A stretch of DNA of 64,000 nucleotides from Duganella sp. BJB476 (GCF_003416895.1 NZ_QVIO01000003.1:186001-250000); one strand, 5' to 3'; shown: positions 1 to 9,617, numbered from the stretch's first letter. Program-made: numbers and translations. Notes: a model not told the origin generated them from the letters alone.

Positions 1-567
1 CGGATCGTCGCCGGAATACACGGCGAACGATTTCGGCGCCAGGCGCAGCAGGTCGTAGCCGCGGCCGATGTTGCCGGTCGCGTCTTTCACGCCGACGATG
101 TTCGGGATTTGCGCCAGGCGCAGGATGGTCTCGTTGCTCATGTCGGCAACGGTACGGCCCGGCACGTTGTACAGGATCACTGGCAGGTCCACCGCTTCAG
201 CGATGGCCTTGAAGTGCTGGTACATGCCTTCCTGGGTAGGACGGTTGTAGTAAGGCACCACTTGCAGCGTGGCGTCCGCACCGGCTTCCTTGGCGAAGCG
301 GGTCAGCTTGATCGCCTCGGCGGTCGAGTTGGCGCCGGCGCCGGCGATGATCGGGATGCGGCCCTTGGCGTGGGCGACGGTCGCCTTGATCAACGCGCAG
401 TGCTCATCCACGCTCACCGTGGCCGATTCGCCGGTCGTTCCGGCGATGACGATGCTGTCCGTACCTTCGGCGATGTGCCAGTCGATCAGCTGATTCAGAC
501 CCTCGAAGTCCAGACTGCCGTCTGCGTTCATCGGGGTGACGATTGCTACTATGCTGCCCTTAATCAT
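1..567 (-). CDS. dapA: 4-hydroxy-tetrahydrodipicolinate synthase (partial, C-terminus cut by window edge)
   Basis: DapA condenses pyruvate with aspartate semialdehyde in the first committed step of lysine and diaminopimelate synthesis, in the cytoplasm. The first 189 codons are visible from the ATG at 567. They show the start [13 protein letters not shown], the GTTGES loop, catalytic Tyr133 in YNVPGR and the Schiff-base Lys161 in VGVKDATG, both at the family's usual residue numbers. The C-terminal third lies beyond position 1. The gene faces out of the window, so its downstream partners cannot be seen. The 84 bases before it hold only the end of the methyltransferase gene and a presumed promoter. 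Identification is secure. Confidence 0.96.
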   Translation of the reverse strand, partial: MIKGSIVAIVTPMNADGSLDFEGLNQLIDWHIAEGTDSIVIAGTTGESATVSVDEHCALIKATVAHAKGRIPIIAGAGANSTAEAIKLTRFAKEAGADATLQVVPYYNRPTQEGMYQHFKAIAEAVDLPVILYNVPGRTVADMSNETILRLAQIPNIVGVKDATGNIGRGYDLLRLAPKSFAVYSGDDP

Positions 568-651
568 AGGAAACCACTGCATAAAGTATTAAAACAACGA
601 TTGTAGACGATAGGCCGCTCATATGGTGCATTCAGGGCGACAAATCGGCCG

Positions 652-1200
652 TCAAAATGGCGGTAAAAGTGCCGCCACGCGGGGGAAATCAGGCTTCACG
701 GCGCACAGACGTTGCACCATGGCAGCTTTTGGCGTATCGATGACGCCGTCTTCAAAGGCCACCACCCGCAAACTGTGGGTGGCTGCCCATTCCAGCAACT
801 CGCCGGCTTGCAGCAAAAAGGCCGGATTCGACGGTTTGCCGAACTGCGCATTGCCGTCCGCGAAGGTTTCGTAGATCAGCACGCCATTCGGCGCCAGGCT
901 GCTCAACATGTCGGCGATTAGCGGCCGATGCAGGTAGTTTGTGACCACGATGCCGGCAAATCGATCAGGTCCGAAGGGCCAGGCGGCGCCCACCTCTTCC
1001 AGGTCGATGGTGGAAGTGGTGATTTCCGACCCGGCCGCGGCGGCCAGCGCCTCGGCATCGCGGTCCACCGCCACCACCGCATGGCCAAGCGAGGCCAGGT
1101 GGCGCGCATGGCGGCCGTTGCCGCAGGCCAGGTCCAGCACTTCGCCGCCCGGTATCAGTGGCGCGTAACGCCGCACCCAAGGGGAGATCAGTTCACTCAT
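652..1200 (-). CDS. class I SAM-dependent methyltransferase
   Basis: A 182-residue protein with the SAM-binding motif I, VLDLACGNGRH, at residues 21-31, followed by an acidic residue at the end of strand 2 (VAVDRD). This is the minimal Rossmann methyltransferase fold, most like TehB/UbiE-type small-molecule methyltransferases; the substrate cannot be told. It starts inside the stop region of trpS (4-base ATGA overlap), so it is translationally coupled to trpS and probably cotranscribed with it. Confidence 0.8.
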   Translation of the reverse strand: MSELISPWVRRYAPLIPGGEVLDLACGNGRHARHLASLGHAVVAVDRDAEALAAAAGSEITTSTIDLEEVGAAWPFGPDRFAGIVVTNYLHRPLIADMLSSLAPNGVLIYETFADGNAQFGKPSNPAFLLQAGELLEWAATHSLRVVAFEDGVIDTPKAAMVQRLCAVKPDFPRVAALLPPF

Positions 1201-2399
1201 GTGTAGGCCAGGCCCATCGCTTCGCGTACGTCGCGCATGGTTTCCAGCGCCAGCTTGCGGGCCGCGTCATTGCCGTCGGCGACGATGGCGCGCACCAGCG
1301 ACGGGTCGTCCAGGTACTGCTGGGCGCGCTCGTGCATCGGTTCCTGTTCCTTGACGATGGCGTCGATCACCGGCTGCTTGCATTCGATGCAGCCGATGCC
1401 GGCGGATTTACATCCTTTTACCACCCATTCCTGGGTATCGTTGTTGGAATACACCTGATGGAACTGCCAGACCGGGCAACGGGCCGGATCGCCGGCGTCG
1501 GTGCGGCGCACGCGGGCGGGGTCGGTCGGCATGGTGCGGATCTTCTTTTCGACCGAGGCTTTGTCCTCGCGCAGCGCGATCGAGTTGCCGTAGCTCTTGG
1601 ACATCTTGCGGCCATCCAGTCCCGGCAGGCGCGAGGCGACCGTCAGGCGGGCTTGCGGCTCGACCAGGATCAGCTTGCGGCTGCCTTCCAGATAGCCGAA
1701 CAGGCGCTCGCGGTCGCCCATCGACAGGCTCTGGGCGTCGTCCAGCATGGCCTTGGCCTGCTCCAGCGCCTCGTCCTTGCCATCCTGCTGGTATTCGGTG
1801 CGCAGTTCGTTGTAGAGCTTGGCGCGCTTGCTGCCCAGCTTCTTGACGGCGTCTTGCGCCTTTTCTTCGAAGCCTTTTTCCTTGCCGTACAAGTGATTAA
1901 AACGCCGCGCAATTTCGCGCATCATCTCGATATGCGGCACCTGGTCGTCGCCCACCGGCACCTGGCTGGCGCGATAGATCAGCACGTCGGCCGCCTGCAG
2001 CAGTGGGTAGCCGAGGAAACCGTAGGTGGCCAGGTCCTTGTTGGACAGGTTCTCGATCTGGTCCTTGTAGGTCGGCACGCGCTCCAGCCAGCCCAGCGGC
2101 GTGGCCATCGACAGCAGCAGGTGCAGCTCGGCGTGCTCCGGCACCCGGGACTGGATGAACAGCGTGGATTGCGATGGATCGACGCCGGCGGCCAGCCAGT
2201 CGACCAGCATCTCCCAGGTACTGCGCTCGATGACGGACGGGTCGTCGTAATGCGTGGTCAGCGCGTGCCAGTCGGCCACGAAGAACAGGCAGGGCAGCTC
2301 GGACTGCATCTTGATCCAGTTCTTCAAGGCGCCGTGGTAGTGGCCCAGGTGCATGGCGCCGGTGGGGCGCATGCCGGATACAACACGATCGGGGTACAT
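1197..2399 (-). CDS. trpS: tryptophanyl-tRNA synthetase with a putative [4Fe-4S] motif
   Basis: A class Ic aminoacyl-tRNA synthetase that charges tRNA-Trp. The HIGH signature appears as HLGH (residues 17-20) and KMSKS is at 265-269. At 400 residues it is longer than the roughly 330-residue E. coli enzyme. The extra length lies mostly in a lysine- and glutamate-rich insert at about 172-260. Four cysteines, C308, C330, C337 and C340, form C-x21-C-x6-C-x2-C, close to the iron-sulfur motif I recall for Thermotoga maritima TrpRS. The next gene downstream, the methyltransferase, overlaps it by 4 bases. Confidence 0.95.
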   Translation of the reverse strand: MYPDRVVSGMRPTGAMHLGHYHGALKNWIKMQSELPCLFFVADWHALTTHYDDPSVIERSTWEMLVDWLAAGVDPSQSTLFIQSRVPEHAELHLLLSMATPLGWLERVPTYKDQIENLSNKDLATYGFLGYPLLQAADVLIYRASQVPVGDDQVPHIEMMREIARRFNHLYGKEKGFEEKAQDAVKKLGSKRAKLYNELRTEYQQDGKDEALEQAKAMLDDAQSLSMGDRERLFGYLEGSRKLILVEPQARLTVASRLPGLDGRKMSKSYGNSIALREDKASVEKKIRTMPTDPARVRRTDAGDPARCPVWQFHQVYSNNDTQEWVVKGCKSAGIGCIECKQPVIDAIVKEQEPMHERAQQYLDDPSLVRAIVADGNDAARKLALETMRDVREAMGLAYT

Positions 2400-2407
2400 A
2401 GTCAGGC

Positions 2408-3085
2408 TCAGTTAAGAAGGAAAATAAGGGGGTACAACAGCACGTGGAAAATGCTCTGCAAGATGTGCATGCCACCGATCAGGAAACCGGTCAGCATACC
2501 AAATTGCATCATCAGGATCAGGCCGATGAACACATACATGCCATAACGCTCGATCTGCGCGTATTTGCGGGCCAGCGGCAACGGCAGGATGCCGGTGACG
2601 ATGCGGCCGCCATCGAGCGGCGGCAAGGGGATCAGGTTGAAAATGCACATGGCCGAATTGACGCCTATGCCGGCCTTGCTCATCTCGATGAAGAAATCGT
2701 CCTGCGGCACGCTCAGCGCGTAGGTCAGCACCACCCACAGCGCCATCCAGCCCAGGCCCATGGCGAAGTTGGCCGCCGGGCCGGCCGCCGCCACCAGCGC
2801 CATCTGCTTTTTCGGATTGCGCAGGCGGCCGTAGTCGACCGGCACCGGCTTGGCATAGCCGAGCGCCGGCAAGTGCAGCAGGCTCAGGATCAGCGGCAGG
2901 ATCACCGTGCCGAACGGGTCGATGTGGCGCAGCGGATTGAGGCTCAGGCGGCCTTCGTTGGCGGCGGTGGGGTCGCCGAAATAGCGGGCGACGTATCCGT
3001 GTGCGGCTTCATGCAGGGAAATTGCAAAAAGAACAGGGATCAGATAGACCGCGATGGTCTGGATAATACTGTCGGTTTCGTTCAT
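2408..3085 (-). CDS. site-2-protease-like M50 family membrane metalloprotease
   Basis: A 225-residue integral membrane protein of the M50 family (the small Rip/YwhC-like subgroup without a PDZ domain). Zinc motif HEAAH is at residues 25-29 in the first hydrophobic helix. The third ligand motif is NLIPLPPLDGGR in the C-terminal half. Several hydrophobic segments fit 5-6 membrane passes. I chose the ATG at 3085 (MNETDS) because upstream codons encode non-hydrophobic, non-conserved residues. The gene sits directly upstream of trpS with an 8-base gap. The substrate is unknown. Confidence 0.88.
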   Translation of the reverse strand: MNETDSIIQTIAVYLIPVLFAISLHEAAHGYVARYFGDPTAANEGRLSLNPLRHIDPFGTVILPLILSLLHLPALGYAKPVPVDYGRLRNPKKQMALVAAAGPAANFAMGLGWMALWVVLTYALSVPQDDFFIEMSKAGIGVNSAMCIFNLIPLPPLDGGRIVTGILPLPLARKYAQIERYGMYVFIGLILMMQFGMLTGFLIGGMHILQSIFHVLLYPLIFLLN

Positions 3086-3150
3086 GAGGGGGATTTTACC
3101 AGAGGCTACGGAGTGTTCTTGCTGCGCCGTCAAGGGCCGGCGCACGTGCC

Positions 3151-3183
3151 CAATTAAAAGCCTGACAATGACAGTCCAGGCTT
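3151..3183 (-). terminator. Rho-independent terminator after the TsaC/YciO-type gene
   Basis: On the minus strand the arms AAGCCTG and CAGGCTT (plus-strand 3177-3183 and 3158-3164) form a hairpin followed by TTTTAATT. It begins about 10 bases after the stop of the TsaC/YciO-type gene, and so separates that gene from the M50 protease gene. Confidence 0.7.
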
Positions 3184-3192
3184 AGGCCAGGC

Positions 3193-3816
3193 TTACAGGC
3201 CGAACATGGCCGCATCGCCCCTGCCCTGGCGCACCAGCTCGGCGCCTGGCCCGCTGAGGTCGATCACCGTGGTCGGCTCCAGGCTACAAGCGCCGCCGTC
3301 GATGATCAGCTCGATCTGCTTGCCGAGCCGCTCGCAGATGGTGTCGGCGTCGTTCAGCGCATCGTCCTCGCCCGGCATGATCAGGGTCGTGCCCAGCAGC
3401 GGTTGTTGCAATTCTTCCAGCAGCGCATGGACGATGGCGTCTTCCGGCACCCGCAGGCCGATGGTCTTGCGCGATGGATGGCTGAGCCGGCGCGGCACGC
3501 ACTTGGTCGCTTCCAGGATGAAGGTGAACGGCCCCGGCGTGGCCGCCTTCAGCAGGCGGAACTGGCGGTTATCGACTCGTGCGTAGACGCCGATCTCGCT
3601 CAAGTCGCGGCACAGCAGGGTCAGGTGGTGTTTCTCGTCGATGCCACGGATGCGCCGCAGCCGCTCGACGGCGGCCTTATCGTCCAGATGGCAAACCAGC
3701 GCGTAACAGGAATCCGTCGGCACGGCGACGATGCCGCCGTCGTGCACAATCTGCGCCGCCTGCTTGATCAGGCGCGGCTGCGGATTGACGGGGTGGACCT
3801 GAAAAAATTGACTCAT
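3193..3816 (-). CDS. L-threonylcarbamoyladenylate synthase family protein (TsaC/YciO/Sua5 type)
   Basis: A 207-residue YrdC-domain protein. The motifs GGIVAVPTDSCYAL (substrate pocket), KHHLTLLCRD and a TPGPFTFIL segment are those of the Sua5/YciO/YrdC family, which makes threonylcarbamoyl-AMP for the t6A modification of ANN-decoding tRNAs. The SHPSRKTIGLRVP segment and overall length fit the YciO branch. YciO homologues are weaker or uncertain t6A enzymes, so I give no symbol. A convincing terminator lies just downstream. Confidence 0.85.
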   Translation of the reverse strand: MSQFFQVHPVNPQPRLIKQAAQIVHDGGIVAVPTDSCYALVCHLDDKAAVERLRRIRGIDEKHHLTLLCRDLSEIGVYARVDNRQFRLLKAATPGPFTFILEATKCVPRRLSHPSRKTIGLRVPEDAIVHALLEELQQPLLGTTLIMPGEDDALNDADTICERLGKQIELIIDGGACSLEPTTVIDLSGPGAELVRQGRGDAAMFGL

Positions 3817-3859
3817 ATGGCCGCTGCCGGGGCAAGCTGCCGGCCGCTGTTATTAACGG

Positions 3860-4744
3860 TTAAGATTGTACGCTACGCAAGGCGGCAATACGTTGCTCAA
3901 ACGGCGGATGGGTCGAAAACAATGCCGTCCAGCCACTACCGGCCGTGATGCCGGCCGCCGCGATCGACTGCGGCAAGGCGCCCGGCTCCATGCCGTTCAG
4001 GCGCGCCAGCGCGTGCTGCATCGGCACGCTGCTACCCAGCAACTTGGCGGAACCGGCGTCGGCGCGGAATTCGCGCTGGCGCGAGAACCAGGCCACGATC
4101 AACGATGCGGCCAGGCCGAAGATGATTTCGCAGACGAACACAGTCACCATGTAGCCGATGCCGGGGCCACGACGTTCGTTGTCGTTATTTTTCAGCAGCA
4201 TGTTGTCGACGAAGAAGCCGACCACGCGCGCCAGGAATACCACGAAGGTGTTCACCACGCCCTGGATCAGGGTCATGGTCACCATGTCGCCGTTGGCGAT
4301 GTGGGCGACTTCGTGCCCCAGCACGGCTTCCACTTCGTCGCGATTCATGTTTTCCAGCAGGCCGGTGGAGACGGCCACCAGCGCCGAATTCTTGAACGCG
4401 CCGGTAGCGAAAGCGTTCGGTTCGCCGTCGTAGACCGCCACTTCCGGCATGCCGATGCCGGCGCGCTCGGACAACGCCTTGACAGTGTTGACCAGCCACA
4501 GCTCAGTCGACGAGGACGGCGTGGCGATCACGCGGGCGCCGGTCGACCACTTGGCCATCGGTTTGCTGATCAGCAGCGAAAAGATCGCGCCGGTAAAGCC
4601 GACCACCAGCGAAAACGCCAGCAAGCTGCCCAGTTGCAGCGTGTTGCCCGATCCCGGACGGCCGATACCCAGCAACGACAGGACGATGGACAACACCAGC
4701 ATCACGGCGAGGTTGGTGGCGATAAACAGGATGATGCGTTTCAT
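3860..4744 (-). CDS. htpX: M48 family membrane zinc metalloprotease HtpX
   Basis: A 294-residue inner-membrane protease that degrades damaged membrane proteins. Two hydrophobic segments lie near the N-terminus (residues about 5-22 and 35-55), the catalytic motif is HEVAH within [12 protein letters not shown], and two further hydrophobic stretches lie after it. The ATG at 4744 (MKRIILF) is preferred over the upstream TTG because GGAG lies about 7 bases before it and the standard HtpX start is recovered. The gene is flanked by unrelated minus-strand genes and is probably monocistronic. Confidence 0.95.
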   Translation of the reverse strand: MKRIILFIATNLAVMLVLSIVLSLLGIGRPGSGNTLQLGSLLAFSLVVGFTGAIFSLLISKPMAKWSTGARVIATPSSSTELWLVNTVKALSERAGIGMPEVAVYDGEPNAFATGAFKNSALVAVSTGLLENMNRDEVEAVLGHEVAHIANGDMVTMTLIQGVVNTFVVFLARVVGFFVDNMLLKNNDNERRGPGIGYMVTVFVCEIIFGLAASLIVAWFSRQREFRADAGSAKLLGSSVPMQHALARLNGMEPGALPQSIAAAGITAGSGWTALFSTHPPFEQRIAALRSVQS

Positions 4745-4860
4745 TGGAGGTCTCCGATACGGACAAAATTTGCCCAAATAGTAAGGTATGACCGAGCGAA
4801 CGCAAATTCAAGATACAAGCTATTACATCGCGCCGGTAATCGGCGCGGTAATCTACCGCC

Positions 4861-5694
4861 TTAGAACCAGTCGTGCCAGACCGGGGTGACGCTGGCCGGC
4901 AGTGGCGGCAACAGCGCAAAATCGACGCGGGATTCACCCGGCGCATGGAAATCGGTGCCGCGCGAGGCCAGGAAGCCGTAGCTGTTGGCCAGCTGCGCGT
5001 AGACCGCATACTGCTCCGGCGTGTGGCTGCCGGTGACCACCTCGATCGCCGTGCCGCCCAGCTGCTTGAACTCGTCGAACAGTTGCCCCTGGGCCAGCTG
5101 GCTGAACTTGTAGCGGCCCGGATGGGCGATCACGGCCACGCCGCCGGCGCCGCGTATCCAGTTGACCGAATCGGCCAAGGTGGCCCAGCAATGCGGCACG
5201 TAGCCCGGTTTGCCTTCGGACAGGTACTTCTTGAACACGTCGGGAATATTGGCGCAGGCGCCGATTTCCACCAAGTAGCGGGCAAAATGCGTGCGCGACA
5301 TCAGGTCCGGATTGCCGACATATTTCAGCGCGCCTTCATAGGCGCCCATGATGCCGACCTTGGCCAGCTGGTTGGCGATCTCGCGGCCGCGGTTGTCGCG
5401 GCCGGAGCGGGTGCGGGCCAGGCCGTTGACCAGCCCGGCATTGTTTTCATCGATCTGCAAGCCGACGATGTGCACCGTTTCGTTGGCCCAGGTAATCGAA
5501 ATCTCCACCCCGGTCACGAAGCGCATGCCCTGCTCCTGCGCGGCGACGCGGGCGGCGGGAATGCCGCCCACTTCGTCATGGTCGGTCAGCGCCCACACGT
5601 CCACCCCCGCCTTGCGCGCGTGTTGCGCCACGGCGGCCGGCGCGAGGACGCCGTCGGAAACGTTGGAATGGCAATGCAGATCGACTTTCAACAT
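4861..5694 (-). CDS. PHP-domain phosphoesterase (3',5'-nucleoside bisphosphate phosphatase type)
   Basis: A 277-residue cytoplasmic PHP protein. HCH at residues 7-9 (VDLHCHSNVSDG), TDHDEVGG, the GVEIS motif, AHPGRY and a C-terminal GTDFHAP supply the expected trinuclear metal-site ligands. The family member TrpH/YciV (RnmA) hydrolyses 3',5'-bisphosphonucleotides and short oligonucleotides from the 5' end. Length and motif order agree with that. It stands alone between htpX and the dehydratase gene. Confidence 0.88.
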   Translation of the reverse strand: MLKVDLHCHSNVSDGVLAPAAVAQHARKAGVDVWALTDHDEVGGIPAARVAAQEQGMRFVTGVEISITWANETVHIVGLQIDENNAGLVNGLARTRSGRDNRGREIANQLAKVGIMGAYEGALKYVGNPDLMSRTHFARYLVEIGACANIPDVFKKYLSEGKPGYVPHCWATLADSVNWIRGAGGVAVIAHPGRYKFSQLAQGQLFDEFKQLGGTAIEVVTGSHTPEQYAVYAQLANSYGFLASRGTDFHAPGESRVDFALLPPLPASVTPVWHDWF

Positions 5695-5723
5695 ATGGCT
5701 CTATAGTTACGGCAATGAAGTGA

Positions 5724-6764
5724 TCATTGTACGCTGCCTGCGCAAAAGCCATCCATCGCCAGATCAAGGCCGGTGCTACGGACCCGCGCGCCACGCGCCA
5801 GCAGTTCGGCAAAGCGCACCGGATCGATGTTGGAGCCGCACACCAGCAGCGCCACGCGCTTGCCCGCCAGCCGCTCGCGCAGCGGTCCGAACAGGGCGGC
5901 CGTCGCCACCGCAGCGGCCGGTTCCGCCACCAGCTTGGCATCGCGGAACAGATGCAGCATGGCCAGGCAGATCTCGTCGTCGGTCACCCGCACCACCTCA
6001 TCGACGAAGCGCCGGCAGACGCCAAAACTGTAGGCCATCGCATACGGCGCGCCCAGGCTGTCGGCCACGGTGTCGACCCGTTCCAGCGCTTCCGGCTGGC
6101 CGGATGCGAAGCTGCGGTACAGCGCGTCGGCGCCGTAGGGCTCCACGCCATACACCGCGCAGGCCGGATTGATCTGCTTGACGGCGGCGGCGATGCCGGC
6201 ACACAGGCCGCCGCCGCCCACCGGCACCACCACCGCGTCGAGGTGAGGCACTTGCGCCATCAGCTCCAGGCCAACCGTCGCCGTGCCTTGCGCCGTCAGC
6301 GGCCCCTCGTAGGGATGCAGCATGGTGCGCGCCTCGTCGCGTTCGATCTCGCGCCCGCGCGCAAAGGCCTGGTGTACGTCGGGCATCAGCAGCACTTCTG
6401 CGCCCAAGTCGCGGCAAGCTGCGATGCGGGCCGGGCTGGCGTGCTGCGGCATCACCACCTTGGCGCCGCACCCCGCCAGCCTGGCGGCATAGGCAGCGGC
6501 GATCGCATGATTGCCGGCGCTGACGGCGACGATGCCACGTTGCCGCGCCGCCTCATCCAGTGCGGCGATGCAGTTGAGGGCGCCGCGCAGCTTGAAGGTG
6601 CCGGTCTTTTGAAACAGTTCCAGCTTGAGCCAGACTTCGCCGCCGGCAAACTGCTGCTCGACGACGCCGGTCTGCCAGCGCCACACGGGCGTTTCAAGGA
6701 TTTTGCCTTGCAGGCGATGGGCGGTAGCGCGGATCTCGGCCAGCGAGGGATAGAGTTGGGTCAT
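5724..6764 (-). CDS. threonine/serine dehydratase-like PLP enzyme
   Basis: A 346-residue fold-type II PLP enzyme. The Schiff-base lysine is K58 in FKLRGAL, the phosphate-binding loop is GGGGL, and SAGNHA is the substrate-binding motif. It has no C-terminal ACT domain, so it resembles catabolic threonine dehydratases or serine/threonine dehydratases rather than allosteric IlvA. It would release ammonia and a 2-oxo acid from Thr or Ser. The following 252 bases to the hydrolase stop contain short GC hairpins but no gene that I can support. Confidence 0.82.
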   Translation of the reverse strand: MTQLYPSLAEIRATAHRLQGKILETPVWRWQTGVVEQQFAGGEVWLKLELFQKTGTFKLRGALNCIAALDEAARQRGIVAVSAGNHAIAAAYAARLAGCGAKVVMPQHASPARIAACRDLGAEVLLMPDVHQAFARGREIERDEARTMLHPYEGPLTAQGTATVGLELMAQVPHLDAVVVPVGGGGLCAGIAAAVKQINPACAVYGVEPYGADALYRSFASGQPEALERVDTVADSLGAPYAMAYSFGVCRRFVDEVVRVTDDEICLAMLHLFRDAKLVAEPAAAVATAALFGPLRERLAGKRVALLVCGSNIDPVRFAELLARGARVRSTGLDLAMDGFCAGSVQ

Positions 6765-7016
6765 GGTGCAGCTCCATAGAATATTCGAGGGAATGCGGCT
6801 CAGCCGCGTGAGGGGCTGGGGGCGCCGAGCACCGGCGCAGCCGCAGCTCAGCGACCCTGAATAATTCGAATAATGGAGACGGCGAACAGGCTCCGACCGG
6901 CGAACGCGACAGCACCAGCGTCGGAAACGACGTGGCGGCGGGTTGGCAAGATGGTCGGATATGAGGTCATGGGTTTAATCATGCCAAATAAGCAAAGCCT
7001 TTGCAAGCGATTCCTG

Positions 7017-7901
7017 TCAGCGCGCCAGGAAGGCCTCGATCAGGTGCGCCAGTTCCTCCGGCTGGTCGTGGTGCAGCATATGGCCTGCATCGGCCAGCAC
7101 TTTGCACTCAACGTCGCGCAAATGGCCGAGGCGGCGCTCCAGTTCGGCACGCCCTTCCTGCTCGCCGCCCATCCAGGTCCACATATTGGTCTGTTCGGCT
7201 TCCACCCACAGCGTCGGCGCGGTGATGGCGCTCCAGCAAGCCATGATGTCTTCAACGTGGTACGGCAACGGCCCCGGCTGCTTGTGCGCCGGATCGCCGA
7301 GGATTTCCCATTCGCCCGCATCGTTCTGCGCCGACCAGTGCTGCGCCAGGAAGGCGGCGCGCTCGTCGCCGAGGCGCGGATTGGTCTTTTGCAGGCGCGC
7401 GGCGACGGCGGCCTGCGACGGATAATTGCGCATTTCCGGCTGTTCCAGCACCGCATCCATCCACTTGGCGTAGCGGCCCGGAGCCTGCTCCGGCTTGCTG
7501 GAACGCAGGCCGCCGCCCTCCAGGTTGATCAGCTTGCGGATGCGCTCCGGCCGCGCGCCGGCGTAGATGCCGACCACATTACCGCCCATGCTATGCCCCA
7601 GCAAGTTGACCGCCTCATCCGGCGAGTAATGGCGCAGGATGGCGTCCAGGTCGGCCAGGTAGTCGGGGAACCAGTAAGTATCGGTGCCGCAGCGCTGCGA
7701 CAGGCCGAAGCCGCGCCAGTCCGGCGCGATCACGTGCCAGTCGCCCTGCAAGGCGTCGACCACGAACTGGAACGAGGCGCCCACGTCCATCCAGCCGTGC
7801 AGCATGAAGATCTTGGGCGCGCCTTCCCGGCCCCAGTGGCGCAGGTGGCAGCGCAGGCCGCGGATGGTCAGGAATTCGGAACGGGACGAAGTGAAGGTCA
7901 T
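7017..7901 (-). CDS. alpha/beta-fold hydrolase
   Basis: A 294-residue soluble hydrolase. The oxyanion motif HGW is near residue 35, the nucleophile elbow is GHSMGG with Ser104, and a late DAGHMLHHDQPEE motif supplies the His. The start at 7901 (MTFTSS) has AAGGAC 4 bases upstream; upstream in-frame codons look non-coding. Substrate unknown. It diverges from the gamma-carbonic anhydrase gene, with 166 bases between them. Confidence 0.82.
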   Translation of the reverse strand: MTFTSSRSEFLTIRGLRCHLRHWGREGAPKIFMLHGWMDVGASFQFVVDALQGDWHVIAPDWRGFGLSQRCGTDTYWFPDYLADLDAILRHYSPDEAVNLLGHSMGGNVVGIYAGARPERIRKLINLEGGGLRSSKPEQAPGRYAKWMDAVLEQPEMRNYPSQAAVAARLQKTNPRLGDERAAFLAQHWSAQNDAGEWEILGDPAHKQPGPLPYHVEDIMACWSAITAPTLWVEAEQTNMWTWMGGEQEGRAELERRLGHLRDVECKVLADAGHMLHHDQPEELAHLIEAFLAR

Positions 7902-8067
7902 GATGGTCCTTGAAAATGCGTAGGCCGGCGCAATATCAGTTGCTTGCTGGCGATGAAGTAAAATAATAGCACGACCGTTCGATAGCCGCTCAAGCGTAAA
8001 ATAGCACCATCCCACCGCTCATCAGCGCTGAATTCAGCACTTTCAGCTCAACTAAGTAAGGTTTCCA

Positions 8068-8592
8068 ATGTCTATATATCAACTGGGCGAACATGCGCCC
8101 GAGATCGATGCATCGTCATTTGTTGCCGACACTGCCACAGTGATCGGCAAAGTCAGCCTGCACGCCAACACGTCGGTGTGGTTCGGTGCGACGCTGCGCG
8201 GCGATAACGAACGCATCACCATCGGCGAAAACAGCAATGTACAGGAAGGCACCGTCATGCATACCGACATGGGCTACCCGCTCACGGTGGGCAAGAACGT
8301 CACCATCGGCCACCAGGCCATGCTGCACGGCTGCACCATCGGCGACGGCGCCCTGATCGGCATCCAGGCCGTGATCCTCAACGGCGCCAGGATCGGCAAG
8401 GGCTGCCTGGTCGGCGCCGGCGCGCTGGTCACCGAAGGCAAGGAATTCCCGGACAACTCGCTGATTATCGGCTCGCCGGCCAAGGCCGTGCGCACGCTGA
8501 CCGACGAAGACGCCGCGCGCCTGCTCGCCAGCGCCGACAGCTACGTCAAACGCGGCCAACTGTTCAAGACGCAACTCAAAAAGATTGGATAA
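8068..8592 (+). CDS. gamma-class carbonic anhydrase family protein
   Basis: A 174-residue left-handed beta-helix protein built of hexapeptide repeats. The three expected zinc-ligand histidines are H65 (VMHTD), H82 (GHQ) and H87 (LHGC). The family members (YrdA, PaaY, CaiE) bind zinc and some have carbonic anhydrase activity, but most are untested. The gene lies 3 bases upstream of hslO and is almost certainly cotranscribed with it. A paralogue lies at 27881-28414. Confidence 0.9.
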   Translation: MSIYQLGEHAPEIDASSFVADTATVIGKVSLHANTSVWFGATLRGDNERITIGENSNVQEGTVMHTDMGYPLTVGKNVTIGHQAMLHGCTIGDGALIGIQAVILNGARIGKGCLVGAGALVTEGKEFPDNSLIIGSPAKAVRTLTDEDAARLLASADSYVKRGQLFKTQLKKIG

Positions 8593-8595
8593 AAA

Positions 8596-9561
8596 ATGAG
8601 CATCACCCCCATCATCGGCCAGGATACCCTGCAAAAATTCATCTTCGACAACGCCTCCGTGCGTGGCGAGTTCATCGACATTTCCGCCACCTGGCGCGAA
8701 GTGCTGTCGCGCCACGCCTACCCTGCCCCGGTCAAGAAACTGCTGGGCGAAATGGTGGCCGCCGCCGCGCTGCTGTCGGCCAACCTGAAGTTCAACGGCA
8801 CCATCATCATGCAGATCCACGGCGATGGTCCGGTGAACTTGCTGGTGGTCGAGTGCGACGCCGAGCTGCATCTGCGCGCCACCGCCAAGCTCGCTTCCGA
8901 CGCGGTGATCGCCGACGACGCCACCTTGCCGTCGCTGCTGAACGCGAGCGGCAAAGGCCGCTTCGTCATCACGCTCGACCCGGCCGACAAGATGCCGGGC
9001 CAGCAACCGTACCAGGGCATCGTGCCGCTGGACGGCGACGATGTCAGCACCGTCATTGAAAACTACATGCTGCGTTCGGAACAGCTGGACACCAAGCTGT
9101 GGCTGGCGGCGGACGACAACGTCTCGCGCGGCCTGCTGCTGCAAAAGCTGCCTTACCACGGCGGCACGACCGCCGTCGAGACGACGCCGCTGACCGAAGA
9201 CGAAGCGCTGGAGACCTGGAATCGCGCGGTGATCCTGGGCTCGACCTTGAAGCAGGAAGAGATACTGTCGACCACCATCGACGTGCTGATGCAGCGCCTG
9301 TTCTGGGAAGAGACGATCCGCGTGTTCGACCCGCTGCATCCGTCCTTCCACTGCACCTGCACCCGCGAGAAGGTCGGCAACATGCTGAAGATGCTGGGCC
9401 GTCCGGAAGTCGACAGCGTGCTGGAAGAGCTGGGCCACGTCGGCGTTAACTGCGATTTCTGCGGCCAGCACTACGACTACGACAAGGTCGACTGCGCCCA
9501 GCTGTTCGCCACCGACGCTCCGGTGGAAGCGCTGATACCGGCTGGTGAAGTGAAACACTAA
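8596..9561 (+). CDS. hslO: redox-regulated holdase chaperone Hsp33
   Basis: A 321-residue cytoplasmic chaperone that is activated when oxidative stress and heat release its zinc. The four zinc cysteines are present: C253 and C255 (CTC) and C286 and C289 (CDFC), in the order CxC...CxxC expected of Hsp33. The N-terminal GQDTLQKFIF and the ATWREVL segment are also typical. It forms a two-gene unit with the gamma-carbonic anhydrase gene (3-base gap) that ends at the strong hairpin at 9575-9617. Confidence 0.96.
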   Translation: MSITPIIGQDTLQKFIFDNASVRGEFIDISATWREVLSRHAYPAPVKKLLGEMVAAAALLSANLKFNGTIIMQIHGDGPVNLLVVECDAELHLRATAKLASDAVIADDATLPSLLNASGKGRFVITLDPADKMPGQQPYQGIVPLDGDDVSTVIENYMLRSEQLDTKLWLAADDNVSRGLLLQKLPYHGGTTAVETTPLTEDEALETWNRAVILGSTLKQEEILSTTIDVLMQRLFWEETIRVFDPLHPSFHCTCTREKVGNMLKMLGRPEVDSVLEELGHVGVNCDFCGQHYDYDKVDCAQLFATDAPVEALIPAGEVKH

Positions 9562-9574
9562 ACCGCAAGCACTC

Positions 9575-9617
9575 AAAAAAAAACCGCGCCCGACGTTCAC
9601 GTCCGGCGCGGTTTTTT
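9575..9617. terminator. bidirectional Rho-independent terminator
   Basis: The arms ACCGCGCC and GGCGCGGT, with an inner GACG/CGTC stem and a TTCA loop, are flanked by an A-run on the left and a T-run on the right. It therefore ends hslO transcription on the plus strand and the immunity-gene operon on the minus strand. The TAA of the DUF6881 gene is inside its T-run. Confidence 0.92.

Noticed and set aside
6790..6870. GC hairpins between the dehydratase and hydrolase genes
   Set aside because: Short, without T-run or repeats elsewhere in the window; not enough to call a terminator or RNA gene.
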